Shown here: piece after piece, positions 21,337 to 33,659 of the stretch
Position numbering within the stretch: position 1 is the first letter of the stretch
How the letters are laid out: every line of letters begins with the position of its first letter
Source of the DNA: Poa pratensis
Lineage: Eukaryota > Streptophyta > Magnoliopsida > Poales > Poaceae
Direction: 5' to 3'
Assembly (NCBI GenBank): GCA_947311845.1
Contig: CAMZMU010000049.1
Coordinates: forward strand, 6,347,597-6,411,596
DNA length: 64,000 nucleotides
Translations under genes and position numbers: made by a program
The notes under the pieces: generated by a model
The model's database searches: none
Seen by the model: only the letters and a program-made list of their open reading frames with translations
What the model was told of the DNA's origin: nothing

Positions 21337-24300
21337 TTACATTGATTTACATCGCTTCAGCCGTAACCATGGAGCATCTTCATTATTTAACGGGATGCTT
21401 GGGTCAGTTCTCACTGTGAAGGGCGGAATTTCATCAAACTTATCATAATCTGCTGACATGTCTGTCTTGTCCTCGACTCCCACGATGTTTCTTTTCCCTG
21501 AAAGAACTACGTGACGCTTTGGCTCATCGTCTGATGTATTCGTTTGCTTGTTTTTTCTTTTTTTCGGTCTGGAGGACATGTCCTTCACATAGAAAACCTG
21601 AGCCACATCATTGGCTAGGACGAATGGTTCGTTCTTGTAACAACCAAGATTCTTGAGATCCACTGTTGTCATCCCGTACAGCTGGTCTACCTTTATCCCT
21701 TCTCCATTCATGTTGACCCAACTGCACCGAAACAAAGGGACCTTAAAAGTAGGTCCATAGTCAAGTTCCCATATCTCCTCTATGCGACCATAGTATGTGT
21801 CCTTTTGCCCATCGTCGTTTGTTGCATCAAAGCGGACACCACTGTTCTGGTTGGTGCTCTTTTTATCTTGGGCGATCGTGTAAAATGTATTCCCATTTAT
21901 CTCGTACCCTTGGAAATTCAATACAGTCGAAGATGGTGACGCGGCCAACAAGTAGAGCTGATCTCCGACAGTGGTGTCATTCATGAGCTGTAATCGCAAC
22001 CAACTGCCGAAGGTCTCCATGTGTTTTTCTTTAATCCAGGAGTCATCCTTCCCCGGGTTCTTGGAGCGTACATAATTCTTGTGTTCCTCGATATACGGAG
22101 CCACGAAGGTGGAACTTTGTAGAACTGTGTAGTGTGCTTGAGTTAAAGAATGCCCGTCCCTACATATCAGTGCTTTCTTTCCTAGCGTGCCTTTTCCACT
22201 CAGTCTCCCCTCATGCCGCGATTCAGGAACACCAATCGGCTTAAGGTCAGGAATAAAGTCAACACAGAACTCAATGACCTCTTCTGTTCCATAGCCCCTT
22301 GAGATGCTTCCTTCTGGCCTAGCACGGTTATGAACATATTTCTTCAAGACTCCCATGAACCTCTCGAAGGGGAACATATTGTGTAGAAATACAGGACCGA
22401 GAATGGCAATCTCGTCGACTAGGTGAACCAGGAGATGCGTCATAATATTGAAGAATGATGGGGGGAACACCAACTCGAAGCTGACAAGACATTGGACCAC
22501 AGCCTTCTGTAAACTTGGTAGAGTTACTGGATCGATGACCTTCTGAGATATTGCATTGAGGAATGCACATAGCTTCACAATGGGTACTCGAACATTTTCC
22601 GGTAGAAGCCCCCTCAATGCAACCGGAAGCAACTGCGTCATAATCACGTGGCAATCATGAGACTTCAGGTTCTGGAATTTTTTCTTTGCCATATTTATTA
22701 TTCCCTTTATATTTGACGAGAAGCCAGCCGGGACCTTGATACTGCTCAGGCATTCAAAAAAGATTTCCTTCTCTGCTTTGGTAAGAGCGTATCTGCTTAA
22801 GTATTGACGCCCTTTATCCGTCTGCTTGTTGTATGGGTCTTTCATACGTTGCTGGTCTGCCCGTGCTTCCGGTGTATCTTTTGTCTTCCCATACACGCCC
22901 AGGAAGCCTAGCAGGTTCACGCAAAGATTCTTCGTCACGTGCATCACGTCGATTGAAGACCGGACCTCTAGGACTTTCCAATAGGGTAGCTCCCAGAATA
23001 TAGAGCACTTCTTCCATATGGGTACGTGGTTGTCAGCGTCATTCGGAACAGATAGACTGCCAGGACCCTTTCCAAAGATTACTTCTAAATCCTTGACCAT
23101 GTCATATATAACATCACCATCAGGGAGGTTAGGCTTCTTCCGGCGATCTGCCTCACCGTTGAAATGCTTGCCGGGCTTTCTTACGGCATGACGTTCGGAA
23201 GAAATCGACGATGCCCCAGGTACACATTCTTGTTTCCCAAATGTATACTTTCAGTCTTATCTAAACAGTGCGTGCATGCATTGTATCCCTTGTTTGACTG
23301 TCCTGAAATGTTACTAAGAGCAGGCCAATCATTGATGGTTACGAACAGCAACGCTCGTAGGTCAAATTCCTGTTGTTTGTGCTCATCCCACACACGTACA
23401 CCTGGTTCGGACCACAACTGCAAAAGTTCATCAACTAATGGCCTTAGGTACACATCAATGTCGTTGCCGGGTTGCTTCGGGCCTTGGATGAGCACTGGCA
23501 TCATAATGAACTTCCGCTTCATGCACAACCAAGGAGGAAGGTTGTAGATACATAGAGTCACGGGCCAAGTGCTATGACTGGAGCTCTGCTCCCCAAAAGG
23601 ATTAAAGCCATCTGTACTTAGACCAAATCTTAAGTTCCTTGCGTCATCTGAAAATGTCGGGAACTCTCTGTCGATTTTTCTCCACTGGGACCCATCGGCG
23701 GGGTGTCTCAACTTCCCGTCTTTCTTACGCTCTTCTTTGTGCCATCGCAACAACCTGGCATGCTCTTTGTTTCTGAACAGACGTTTCAACCGTGGTATTA
23801 TAGGAGCATACCACATCACCTTAGCAGGAACCCTCTTCCGGGGGGGCTCGTCATCGCCCTCAACATCACCAGGGTCATCTTGTCTTATCTTGTACCGCAG
23901 TGCATTGCATACCGGGCATTTATCCATGTTCTCGTACTCACCGCGGTACAGGATGCAGTCATTAATGCATGCATGTATCTTCTGCACATCTAATCCTAGA
24001 GGGCAGATAGCCTTCTTTGCTTCGTATGTAGTCTCGGGCAATTCGTTATCCTTTGGAAGCTTCGGCTTCATTATTTTCAGTAACTTCTCAAATCCCTTGT
24101 CAGAACAACCAGTCTCTGCCTTCCATTTCAGCAGTTCCAGTGTGGTACCGAGCTTTGTGCTGCCATCTTCGCAGTTTGGGTACAGCAACTTTTTGTGATC
24201 CTCAAGCATGGCCTCCAACTTTAGCTTCTCCTTTTCTGTATCGCATTCTCGCTTTGCATCAGAAATGACCCCACCAAGACCATCAGCGGGCTCATCTGAT

Positions 24301-24658
24301 GCCCGATGTTCACCTCTTTCTTCTTCAACGTCTTCCATACAGTATCACCGCATTCCTCAGGGAACATAGGATAGTTGTCATCATCCTCCTCTTCTTCATT
24401 GTCTTCCATCGTAACCCCTCTTTCTCCGTGCTTGGTCCAACAATTATAGCTGGGCATGAAACCTTTCCGAATCACGTGGTCTTGAATGGTTCTCGGGTCA
24501 GAGTACTCCCTGACGTTCCGACACTTCTCACATGGACAAGGCATAAAATTATTCACTTTGTTTGCCTCAGCCACATCGAGAAATTTATGCAGGCCTGCAA
24601 TAAACTCGGAACTGCGTCGTTCGCCGTACATCCATCGCATCCGTGCATCCATCTGCAT
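21337..24658 (-). pseudogene. CACTA transposase (tnp2 family), frameshifted
   Basis: The minus-strand reading from ATG 24658 gives the N-terminal CACTA transposase region with a Cys cluster (MPCPCEKCRNV). The frame breaks near 24.3 kb after an acidic run, continues in a second frame to about 23.18 kb, breaks again near 23.19 kb, and continues in a third reading to the stop at 21337. The middle part has the Transposase_tnp2 hallmarks (GLSTDGFNPF; a GYNACTHCLDKT zinc-ribbon-like motif; later SIDVMHVTKNL). The last 590 residues contain DUF4218-like (LVHLVDEIAILGPVFLHNMF) and DUF4216-like (LKNLGCYKNEPFVLA) segments that normally close these proteins. The length fits the family, but two indels make it inactive unless one is a mis-read splice site. 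Confidence 0.85.
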
Positions 24659-24924
24659 CATATATATAATTAAGTTTATCAAATACCATTACAATAACAT
24701 CTTGAATAGTGAAATGACCACCGTACATCGACACGTGCAATATTTCTGTATCAATTACAGACGAAAAGGATAAAGTTGCTAACCTCGGTGCGGGTCGGGC
24801 ATTTCATCGAACACATCTTGTGCGTGGCAAAGAGAAAAAAAACTAGCACCCACTTCCCACCAATCCAGGAAAAAAAAACAGAGGAGAGAGGGGGGGTGGG
24901 GGCAACAATATAGGCAGGGGAGGG

Positions 24925-25135
24925 GTATTGGTCCCGGTTCTTGGCACGAACCGGGACCAAAGCTCCGCGGCATGCCACGTGGTCCGGCTCTGGAGCTTTG
25001 GTCCCGGTTCTTGGAAGAACCGGGACCAATGCCCCCAACCGAACCGGGACCAATGCCCCACGGGGCCCTGGCAGCTCGAACCGGGACCAGTGCCAGGCAC
25101 TGGTCCCGGTTTTTGCCTGAACCGGGGCTAATGGC
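24925..25135. repeat. Right subterminal repeats of the CACTA element
   Basis: GGTCCCGGTTCTTGG, GAACCGGGACCAA and related motifs recur in both orientations, mirroring the left end. Confidence 0.85.
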
Positions 25136-25250
25136 AAACAGTACTCCGGACGAAAAGTCCTTTTTCTACTAGTGGTATTTATGCAGAGAAAATAGTACAT
25201 TTCAGTTTTTTTTCATCTAGGTTTACAATTGATTTGGTGAAAAACTATAA

Positions 25251-25523
25251 GACTAGCCACAATGGGAGTATCATATGTAGTATCATGCATGCCATGTTGT
25301 AAAAAAGCTGACGTGGCACTCCAATTAATGATGAGAGAGGTGATAGTAATATCATAGGTAGATACCGTAACATAACGGATTCCAATGCAAGAAGAGTCTA
25401 CAACATAATAAATATAGTATTGTATGATATCACAAATATGTTACTACCCATTGTGGAGGTAGTAACATAGACTAGTATCATATGCATGATACTAGTATAT
25501 GATACTTCCCATTCTGACTAGTC
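25251..25523. mobile_element. Tourist-like (PIF/Harbinger) MITE
   Basis: 273 bp with imperfect terminal inverted repeats (GACTAGCCACAATGGGAGTAT against the complement of ATACTTCCCATTCTGACTAGTC) and a TAA target duplication at 25248-25250 and 25524-25526. It is non-coding and located 76 bp from the CACTA right end. Confidence 0.85.
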
Positions 25524-25708
25524 TAAGAGCTAAGCTTTTTTTCTCTTAGTGCGTTGGTCAAACTTGCATCTTTACGCTGCTTTCTTTGTTTCCATATTTT
25601 TGTCGCACACAGAATCAATGAAAACATCATTGTCACCTGCAAAAATATGTCTATATGTACTACTGACATAAGCATGACAATGCATATACGCATGAACCTA
25701 CCTCGTCT

Positions 25709-25710
25709 AT

Positions 25711-25751
<41 letters not shown>
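25709..25751. repeat. (AT)n microsatellite
   Basis: About 20 uninterrupted AT dinucleotides. A shorter (TA)n tract lies at about 5484-5506 and another near 32957. Confidence 0.9.
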
Positions 25752-25753
<2 letters not shown>

Positions 25754-27046
25754 ACGCGCAAACGTCGATGTCACCTGCAAATACGCTCCTTTGTCTTATT
25801 CCACAGTTACTTCACTTGATCACTCAATCTCTAGAGTTGTTTATTTATCTATCACATTCGTAATTCGGTGTAGTCTCTCAGCTCTGACGCAGCACAAGTT
25901 CAGTCAGGCAGAATTCCGATCGACCTGTTCGCCGTGAAGTTGAAAAAACACTCCACACCACAAAAGTCAGATTCATACTTTTTTGTTTGCTGCTGTGACA
26001 CAAAAGTCAGATTCAAATTTACCGCTTTGTTTTCTTGTTAAATTATGTGTGGCCAATTCTGCTTGATTGGTGCTGAGTTGTTTTTTCTAATTTATACAGA
26101 GGGATACAGCTGTGTATGCCTGTTGGAAAATTTGAGGAAAGCCGGGGAAAGAAGATTCCTACGACTGCATCTAGAGAGAGAAAGTGATTGACAGAAGTTT
26201 TCATTGACTGGTTGAGCCACATAGAGCCTTTTTTTTTGAAAAAAAAAGATCGCCAATGCTATTTACGAGTTTGAAATCATTCTAAAAAAATTCTACATAC
26301 ACATACTTATGACTCCAATGAACCTACAAATTTTTTAATTATTTTTTAAAAATGACTCCCTCTAGCCCGACCTTCATTTGAAGTTCTCGCTGATGGAACT
26401 AATACATACACATTTAGCGTGCAACGGTCTAACACTTTTACAAACCAAACTCTACACGATTTCACCAACTTCAAGTAGAAAACATATCAAAAAGTTGTGC
26501 ACTAGAGTAAAATATGTAGTTGAATCGACGGTGTTAAGAAAACAAATCTAGTTCTAAGCAGCCTGAGAATTTCTATTATTCCAATGCTAATTATGTAGTG
26601 GTGTGTTTACTGAGAAACACCTAGTGTAGCAAAGATACCCCCACACACTGTCTGAAAGAGCCGAGTCTCGGAGCTTTAAAATTAACGAAGTAAATACCGC
26701 GGCACCACCATCGCGCTATCACAAGAACATTTCCTCCAACTGAAAGAATGTTCCATCTTAATTGGATACATATGGCATGAAACCTCAATTATGTGCTACT
26801 CTTCGTAAACATAAGAGTTTTGGAAGTTCAAATTGAACTGATACGACGTCTTATATTCAGGGACAGACAAGATATTTATATTGAGAAACACACCAAAAGT
26901 TGATCATAATCTTTACGCAAGTTGATCAACTTAGAAAGTTAAAACAGTCTGAAAAACAAAGTATGTTTTTGTGTCATTGCTTATACTTCTAAGAGCAACC
27001 ATCTACTTTTTGCCCGCAAACTATTGATAAGTTATCGACAGTCTAT
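25752..27046. other. No gene recognised
   Basis: AT-rich DNA without credible open frames, terminal repeats or RNA genes that I can see. It ends at the target site of the Ty3/gypsy element. Confidence 0.4.
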
Positions 27047-27051
27047 GAGCT

Positions 27052-27281
27052 TGTTACGACCCGGCCCACCACCACTATGCTACAGGCCCATCAGAAGCCC
27101 AAGACCACCAAGACGGTGTCGGCATCATCTTCTTAAGCTGCACGCCACGCCTGCCTTCCGGGAAGAGTTTAGACTATTGTTCCCCTTTCCTCTCAAGGAA
27201 ACCCCAGGATCGATCCGATCCTTGTATCCACTACTCTGTAATTGAGATAATCGAGTGATGAACCCTACTGGGTGCATAACA
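27052..27281 (+). repeat. 5' LTR of the chromovirus
   Basis: Starts TGTTACGACCCGG, ends GTGCATAACA. No difference from the 3' LTR was found on direct reading, implying recent insertion. Confidence 0.95.
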
Positions 27282-27283
27282 CT

Positions 27284-27297
27284 TGGTATCAGAGCCA
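27284..27297 (+). promoter_or_regulatory. Primer binding site
   Basis: TGGTATCAGAGCC two to three bases after the LTR, complementary to the 3' end of initiator-type tRNA-Met, as in many plant retrotransposons. Confidence 0.85.
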
Positions 27298-27455
27298 CTG
27301 GTTCCACCACCCCCGATTTTTCTGGTCTGTAATTTCCGAAGAGAGGTCGGCGGCGGCTCTCGATCTGCTGCTGTCAATCCAATCGCCGGTTAGATCGGAG
27401 AATTTGGGTCCCAGCCCTGGCACCAAGACGTCCTACGGCGGCCGAGCGACAAGCT

Positions 27456-28172
27456 ATGGCGACCGCCACCGAGCAAGCGCAGGCCACCAACGACAAGTTG
27501 GATTCACTGGCGACAAAGTTCGAGGGGCTCTCCGCCTGGATGGAAACGATGGAGACCGCCGTCACCGGGCTTACCTCGACCGCGGCAACCCTCAAGCTCC
27601 ACGCCGAAGATACGGCCGCGCGGTTGACCTCCATCGAGTCGCGTCCGCCGGAACCGCCAGCGACGCTCCCTACAACGTCGCCACAGGGCGCGGCGGCGCG
27701 ACGGCCCGAGGGGCACGGCATCGGCAACAACACACGGGGGACAGTCAACGAGATCCTGGGATCTCCGCGATTACCCCCGGCTAATGGTACGCTCAATTAC
27801 CCACGCAATTATGGAGATGATGAACACTATGAGCGATCTGCTAATCACTCACGATTTCAGTCTACACCTAAAATGGACTTTCCCAAATTTGATGGAACGG
27901 ATCCCACAGTTTGGAAGGATAATTGTGAACTCTATTTTGAGATTTATGGAATTTCAGAAATGATGAAAGTTAAATTTGCTCTGTTGAATTTTGTGGGCAA
28001 CGCCGCACTGTGGGTGAAAACCCTTCAGGCCAAGCAACACATTGTGCTTTGGTCTGACCTGTTTATGGCAGTGGAGGCATATTGGGGAAAAAATAAGCTT
28101 AATCTGTTCATGCGCCAAATCCTGATGATGAAGCAAACGGAGTCAGTAGAAGCTTATACTGAGAAATTTTAA
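27456..28172 (+). pseudogene. gag region of the chromovirus, ended by a frameshift
   Basis: From ATG 27456 a 238-residue frame has a helical N-terminus (ATATEQAQATNDKLDSLATK), a proline-rich linker and a typical plant gag segment (MDFPKFDGTDPTVWKDNCEL). It stops at 28170-28172 inside a T-run; the downstream gag/zinc-knuckle coding continues in another frame, consistent with one extra T. Because the homology runs straight through, this is more likely a mutation than a true gag stop. Confidence 0.85.
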
Positions 28173-31100
28173 CACCCTCAAACACCAAATTCTGATGCAT
28201 GATCCTCACACTAGTGAAGTTTTCTTTGTGGAGCGTTATATTGCTGGCTTAGATGATGAATTCCGCTCCTCTGTTCTGCTACATTTGCCTGGCGATGTCG
28301 ATACTGCTAGTCTTCTCGCGCAATTGCAGGAAACGGAGCAGGAGTCACTTCGGCAACAACATTCTTCACGCTCGCAGTCGCGCTCAACTTATCGCGCGCA
28401 TCAGCATTTTGACAAGGCCAAGCCGGTGCATCAGGGCGATGAACATAAGAAGATGGACAAGCCTCGGTGGGATGAAAAACTCGAACAACTACGGGCCTTT
28501 CGCAAGTCCAAGGGCCTTTGCTTCACATGTGGTGATAAATATAGTCGCACGCACAAATGCCCAGCTCAAGTTCCACTTCATGTTCTCGAGGAGCTCCTGG
28601 ACACTCTTCCACCTGAGTATGACAAGGACATGGGAGACACAAGTTCAGATGACAAGCTCATGGCAGTCGATGTGGCGGCAGCTAATAGCCCAACTCAGCC
28701 TCGTCGCCGCACTATTCGCCTACATGGCCAAGTTGGGCCATATGAGGTTTTGATACTAGTGGATTCTGGCAGTGGAGCCTCCTTTGTTGATGAAGCCTTG
28801 GTGGGAAAACTGCAAGTTCCAACTGAAGCATGTACACCATCTCGATTCACCGTAGCTAATGGGGAAGTGATGACTAGTGATCAGCATGTTCCCAGTCTTT
28901 CCTGGACTGTACAAGGCACCACATTCGTACAAGACATGAAGATTTTGCCTCTCACTTGCTATGACATAATCTTGGGGGCGGATTGGCTGGAACAGCACAG
29001 CCCAATGTGGGTACATTGGCGCCACCGCCGCATGAAGTTCGACTATCAGGGGCAACGAATTACCCTGCAGGGTATACAAGATGACACTACACCTGCAACA
29101 CCAATAACTCCAGCAGAGCTTCGGGGTCTGCTTAAAAGAGGGGCAGTAGCTCACTGCACTCAAGTGTTGCCAGTACATCAGAAGGGTGTCATGTGCAGTA
29201 TCACTCCAGCACCTCTAGACAGTATGTCTCCCGAGCTTCAAAGCTTAGTGCAGGAGTACAGTGATCTGTTCACACCTATTGTCAATCTGCCACCACGGCG
29301 CCAGCATGATCACCAGATACCATTGGTGCAAGGAGCTCAACCCGTGAATGTGCGAGCTTATCGTTATCCTCCTCACCAAAAAGATGAAATTGAAAGACAA
29401 ATCCACAAGATGCTTGAACAAGGGATTATCAGACATAGCTCTAGTTCCTTTGCTTCTCCAGTTTTGCTGGTACGGAAGAAGGATGGTGAGTGGCGGTTCT
29501 GTATTGATTATCGACAGCTAAATGCCATCACAATCAAGCACAAGCATCCTATGCCAGTGGTAGAAGAATTGTTGGATGAACTCGCTGGCGCTAAATGGTT
29601 CTCCAAACTTGATCTCTCTTCCGGGTACCATCAGTTGCGTGTAGCGGAAGGGGACGAATACAAAACAGCCTTCCGCACTCATCAAGGGCTCTACGAATTC
29701 CTAGTCATGCCTTTTGGTTTGACAAATGCCCCAGCAACATTTCAAGGAGTGATGAACACTATCTTTGACAAGCTTCTGAGGAAATCGGTGCTAGTCTTCA
29801 TGGACGACATACTGATATACAGTAAGTCAAAAGAGGAACACGAGAAACATCTCAGAGAGGTGTTCACTATTCTTCATGCTCACCAGTTCAAACTCAAACG
29901 CTCGAAGTGCTTGTTTGCGCAGCAGAACCTCGAATACCTCGGGCATGTCATTGGTGTGGATGGTGTAGCCACTGACAGCACAAAGGTGGCAGCCGTCCAA
30001 GCATGGCCACGACCGAGGAATCTGAAGGAATTAAGGGGAATCCTTGGAGTGGCGGGATACTACCGTCGTTTCATTGCTAATTACGGCATTATTAGCAGAC
30101 CCTTGACTCAGTTACTTCGGAAAGGTGAGCAGTTCCAATGGACACCAGTAACGGAGGAAGCTTTCCTTGCTCTGAAAAAAGCACTGATGGAGGCACCAGT
30201 GTTGGCCTTGCCAGATTTTTCACAACCGTTTGTTCTGGAAACGGATGCCTGTCAGTACGGAGTGGGAGCTGTCTTGATGCAGAAAGGTCACCCGATTGCT
30301 TATCTCAGCAAAGCGCTTAGTCCTCGTAACCAAGCACTGTCAACATATGAGAAGGAGTGTTTGGCAATCTTAATGGCAATAGAGAAATGGCGTCCATATT
30401 TGCAGAGTCAAGAATTCACCATTCGGACAGACCAGAAAAGCCTTCTTCATCTGACAGAACAACGGCTAAACACTGGTATGCAACACAAAGCGTTTGTGAA
30501 ACTCATGGGCCTGCGCTATACCATTCAGTATAAAAAGGGGATAAACAACGCAGCTGCCGATGCCTTATCGCGACGCCCTTTAGACGCTGACTTCCAGGCC
30601 ATTTCGGCTGCAGTACCGTCGTGGATGGACAACTTGGTGACAGGCTACAACGATGATGCAGCAACTAAAAAGTTATGGACTGAACTCAGTATCTCTGGTA
30701 CCAATGCTGATGGCTTCGAAGTAGCCAATGGCGTGATCAAGAAGCATGGCAAGGTGTGGGTAGGAGGAAATGCATTGGCGCAGCAGCACATATTGCAAGC
30801 TCTGCACAGCAGCGGGATTGGTGGCCATTCGGGCGTCCTTGCTACCTACCAGCGTATCAAGAAGCTGTTCGTCTGGCCCAACATGAAGCAATCAGTTCAA
30901 GAGTATGTGCAGAGCTGTGACACTTGCCAGCGCGCCAAGGCCGAACACACAAAGCTGCCGGGCTGCTACAGCCGCTTCCAGTTCCACCCGAGTCCTGGCA
31001 CACAATTAGCCTCGATTTTGTGGAAGGGCTGCCCAAGTCCAATGGCCACGATGTGATTCTGGTTGTGGTCGACAAACTGACTAAGTACGGCCATTTCCTC

Positions 31101-32158
31101 CCATTGAAACATCCCTACACGGCGTTACAAGTGGCACAGGTTCTGGTGGATAACATCTACAAGCTACACGGCATGCCGCAGTGTATCATCTCTGATCGTG
31201 ACAAGATCTTCACAAGTGCAGTCTGGCAAGAGCTGTTCCGTCTTACCGACACACAACTGATGATGAGCTCGGCATATCACCCCCAGACAGACGGGCAAAC
31301 TGAGCGACTGAACCAATGTCTAGAAAATTACCTCCGGTGCACTGTCCATGCTTGCCCAACCAAATGGCTCCGTTGGCTCCCGCTTGCTGAATTCTGGTAC
31401 AATACATCCCACCACTCGGCGATCGGGAAAGCTCCTTTTGAAGCTCTATATGGCCACCCACCTCGCCATTTTGGCATTTCAGCTACAGCAGCCTGCTCCG
31501 TGCCGGACCTCGACTTCTGGCTTCAAGAAAGGGAGGTGATGATGGCTCTGCTGCGCCAGCATCTCATTCGAGCTCAGGAGAGGATGAAGAACCAGGCAGA
31601 CAAACACCGTCAGGAACGTTCCTTTGAGGTCGGAGACATGGTTTTTCTGAAGCTCCAACCCTATGTGCAGACGTCGCTTGCTGCACGCAGCAGTCAGAAG
31701 CTGGCGTTCAAGTTCTTCGGGCCCTATAAGGTGCTCGCTCGAGTTGGTGCTGTGGCGTACAAGCTCGACCTTCCGCGTCAAGCAAAATCCACAATGTGGT
31801 GCACGTGTCGCAGCTGAAACGCAGCCTTCCCGCACAGCAACCGGTCAGTGATGATATCGCCCTACTCTCTGTTGATTACTTTGCCGTGCTGCAGCCAATG
31901 GAGGTCCTGGCCCGGCGTTCGGTCCAGAGAGGCGGAACCCATGTCGCTCGGGTGCTGGTACGATGGTGTGGCCTGCCTCCTTCCTCTGTCACCTGGGAAG
32001 ACGAAGATGCTATGCGACATCGCTTTCCGATGTCACTGGCTTGGGGTCAAGCCAGTTCGCAAGGGGGAGGGAATGTTACGACCCGGCCCACCACCACTAT
32101 GCTACAGGCCCATCAGAAGCCCAAGACCACCAAGACGGTGTCGGCATCATCTTCTTAA
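28173..32158 (+). pseudogene. pol region of the chromovirus with two further frameshifts
   Basis: The main frame (28195-31056) holds a zinc knuckle (CFTCGDKYSRTHKC, near 28.52 kb), aspartic protease (ILVDSGSGASF, near 28.76 kb), reverse transcriptase with FMDDILIYS (near 29.80 kb), RNase H (ETDACQYGVGA, near 30.24 kb) and the integrase zinc-binding part (near 30.8-30.93 kb). The frame shifts near 30.96 kb, consistent with one missing base. The integrase core continues to 31817 with its three acidic regions (SLDFVEGL, ISDRDKIF, TDGQTERLNQ). A further shift near 31.79 kb leads to a chromodomain-like end (VLVRWCGLPPSSVTWED). All active-site motifs are visible, but the polyprotein cannot be made as written. 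Confidence 0.9.
32060..32073 (+). promoter_or_regulatory. Polypurine tract
   Basis: AAGGGGGAGGGAA immediately before the 3' LTR, the expected plus-strand primer. Confidence 0.8.
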
Positions 32159-32303
32159 GCTGCACGCCACGCCTGCCTTCCGGGAAGAGTTTAGACTATT
32201 GTTCCCCTTTCCTCTCAAGGAAACCCCAGGATCGATCCGATCCTTGTATCCACTACTCTGTAATTGAGATAATCGAGTGATGAACCCTACTGGGTGCATA
32301 ACA
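32074..32303 (+). repeat. 3' LTR of the chromovirus
   Basis: 230 bp, same sequence as the 5' LTR on inspection, followed by the GAGCT duplication. Confidence 0.95.
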
Positions 32304-32308
32304 GAGCT

Positions 32309-33528
32309 GTGCATCATCGTGATACATACTCTACAAGTAAGTGCAACGATAATCTCGAGAGAAAATTAAGACATCAATGCTTGAGAAACTAAAAAAAATT
32401 GTGTGCTGTCATGTTGCGTGTGCATATATTATCAAACAAGTAGCTCAACTTGAAGATAGTTTATTAGAGTAGTGAGCTCGATCCAGGATAATATATAGCT
32501 GCTCATAGTCTAACCTGAAATCAAGCAAATTAAACACACTCTCCACAACCGTTGACATTGATACGGTCCCTGAATCAGAACTCCTGCAGTACAGTACGGG
32601 CCTTAGTATTTATAAATAAAACAAGGTCAGCAAGTTGGTGTGCTGTTGAATATGTCAACTTAACCGGCCGGGGAATCTGGATATGTTCTAATAAGCTAGC
32701 TTATGGATCTGGAGAAACGGAAGCGTATAAGGCAACAACTTTGAGTTCGTCGCATGTGTTCACTTATTAAGCTTGTATATTTTACTTTATTTTGCATTCA
32801 GCTCATATGATTGTTACCTGATAAAAAAAGTTCCAGCAGAATATATCTTGTTGGGTCATCGAGAAGGCCATAAATTCTGACAATGGAGAGCGCTTTTTGT
32901 GTTACTAGTTGCTCATGTAACCCATATTCTTTGTCTTTTTTCTCATTTTCCAATATATATATATATAATAAATTATTCATAGATACTAGTAATGATACAT
33001 CATGTGCACTTCCAAAACTAAAAATATTTTTTCCAACTGGGCTAATCCTCTTCCCGTTAATCTTAACAGATATACAAGGTCTTACAAAAGCAATTAAACG
33101 GAGTGGGAAAGATGGGACAGAGTAGTAGGAAACCCATTGCGAGGGCTCAAAATCGAAACACTCATACGTGACAAAAAACTACTATCACCAAAACAATTCA
33201 GAGTGTGAAAGTATTATGAACGAAAACATTGTGCCACGGGACAAGCATAAGCCAAAAGATACAAGGCATCTATGAAGAAATGCTAAGATCAAGTAATCTA
33301 GAGAAAAGGTGCGTCAGAAACATTTGTAGATCCATCCGTCATTGACGTCAACTCAGTAGCAGTCCTCATCATCTTCTTAGATCCAGCACATATTGCCCAT
33401 TTGTTCTCTTCTTTGTGAAGACATGTCCAATATGTTAGAAAAGACCAGCAGTAAACACAGTAGACATATCTTGAACAAGAGTTTGTACCAAGGGCACAAC
33501 CAGAACACATACAGTAACCTAGCAAGTA
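32309..33528. other. No gene recognised
   Basis: Moderately AT-rich flanking DNA of the chromovirus insertion. No frame with recognisable domains; a short (AT)n occurs near 32957. Confidence 0.4.
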
Positions 33529-33651
33529 CTCCCTCCGTCCCAAAATAAGTGTCTCAAATTTGTACAAAAGTGGATGTATCTATACATGTTTCAAGTCTAG
33601 ATACATCCACTTTTTGACAAATCTAAGACAGTTATTTGTGGACGGAGGGAG
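33529..33651. mobile_element. Stowaway MITE
   Basis: 123 bp, CTCCCTCCGTCCCAAAATAAG to the matching inverted end GACGGAGGGAG, with TA duplications (33527-33528, 33652-33653). The middle has a perfect-looking hairpin, AGTGGATGTATCTA...TAGATACATCCACT. Confidence 0.9.
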
Positions 33652-33659
33652 TATCTTTT

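Larger units (their letters stand above)
13613..25174. mobile_element. Complete CACTA (En/Spm-type) DNA transposon
   Basis: An 11,562-bp element. The left end CACTAGTAGAAAA and right end TTTTCTACTAGTG form 13-bp perfect terminal inverted repeats. The 3-bp target duplication GTA is at 13610-13612 and 25175-25177, as expected for CACTA elements. Subterminal regions (about 13630-13800 and 24925-25135) carry many CCCGGTT/AACCGGGAC motifs in both orientations, the likely transposase-binding sites. Internally, on the minus strand, it has a tnp2-type transposase gene, an uncharacterised ORF and a long accessory gene with an Ulp1-like end. Both main genes carry frameshifts, so this copy is probably non-autonomous but could be mobilised in trans because its ends are intact. 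Confidence 0.95.
27052..32303 (+). mobile_element. Ty3/gypsy chromovirus-type LTR retrotransposon (Reina-like)
   Basis: A 5,252-bp element with 230-bp LTRs at 27052-27281 and 32074-32303 that look identical by eye, TG...CA ends, and a 5-bp duplication GAGCT (27047-27051 and 32304-32308). A tRNA-Met-type primer site and a polypurine tract are present. Domain order is gag, zinc knuckle, protease, reverse transcriptase, RNase H, integrase, chromodomain-like end, which places it among chromoviruses. The small size and short LTRs suggest the Reina lineage (inference). Three single-base frame changes interrupt the polyprotein. Confidence 0.95.

Noticed and set aside
28168..28200. Programmed frameshift between gag and pol in the chromovirus
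   Set aside because: The frame break falls within gag before the zinc knuckle, and two further unrelated breaks exist downstream, so simple mutation is more likely.
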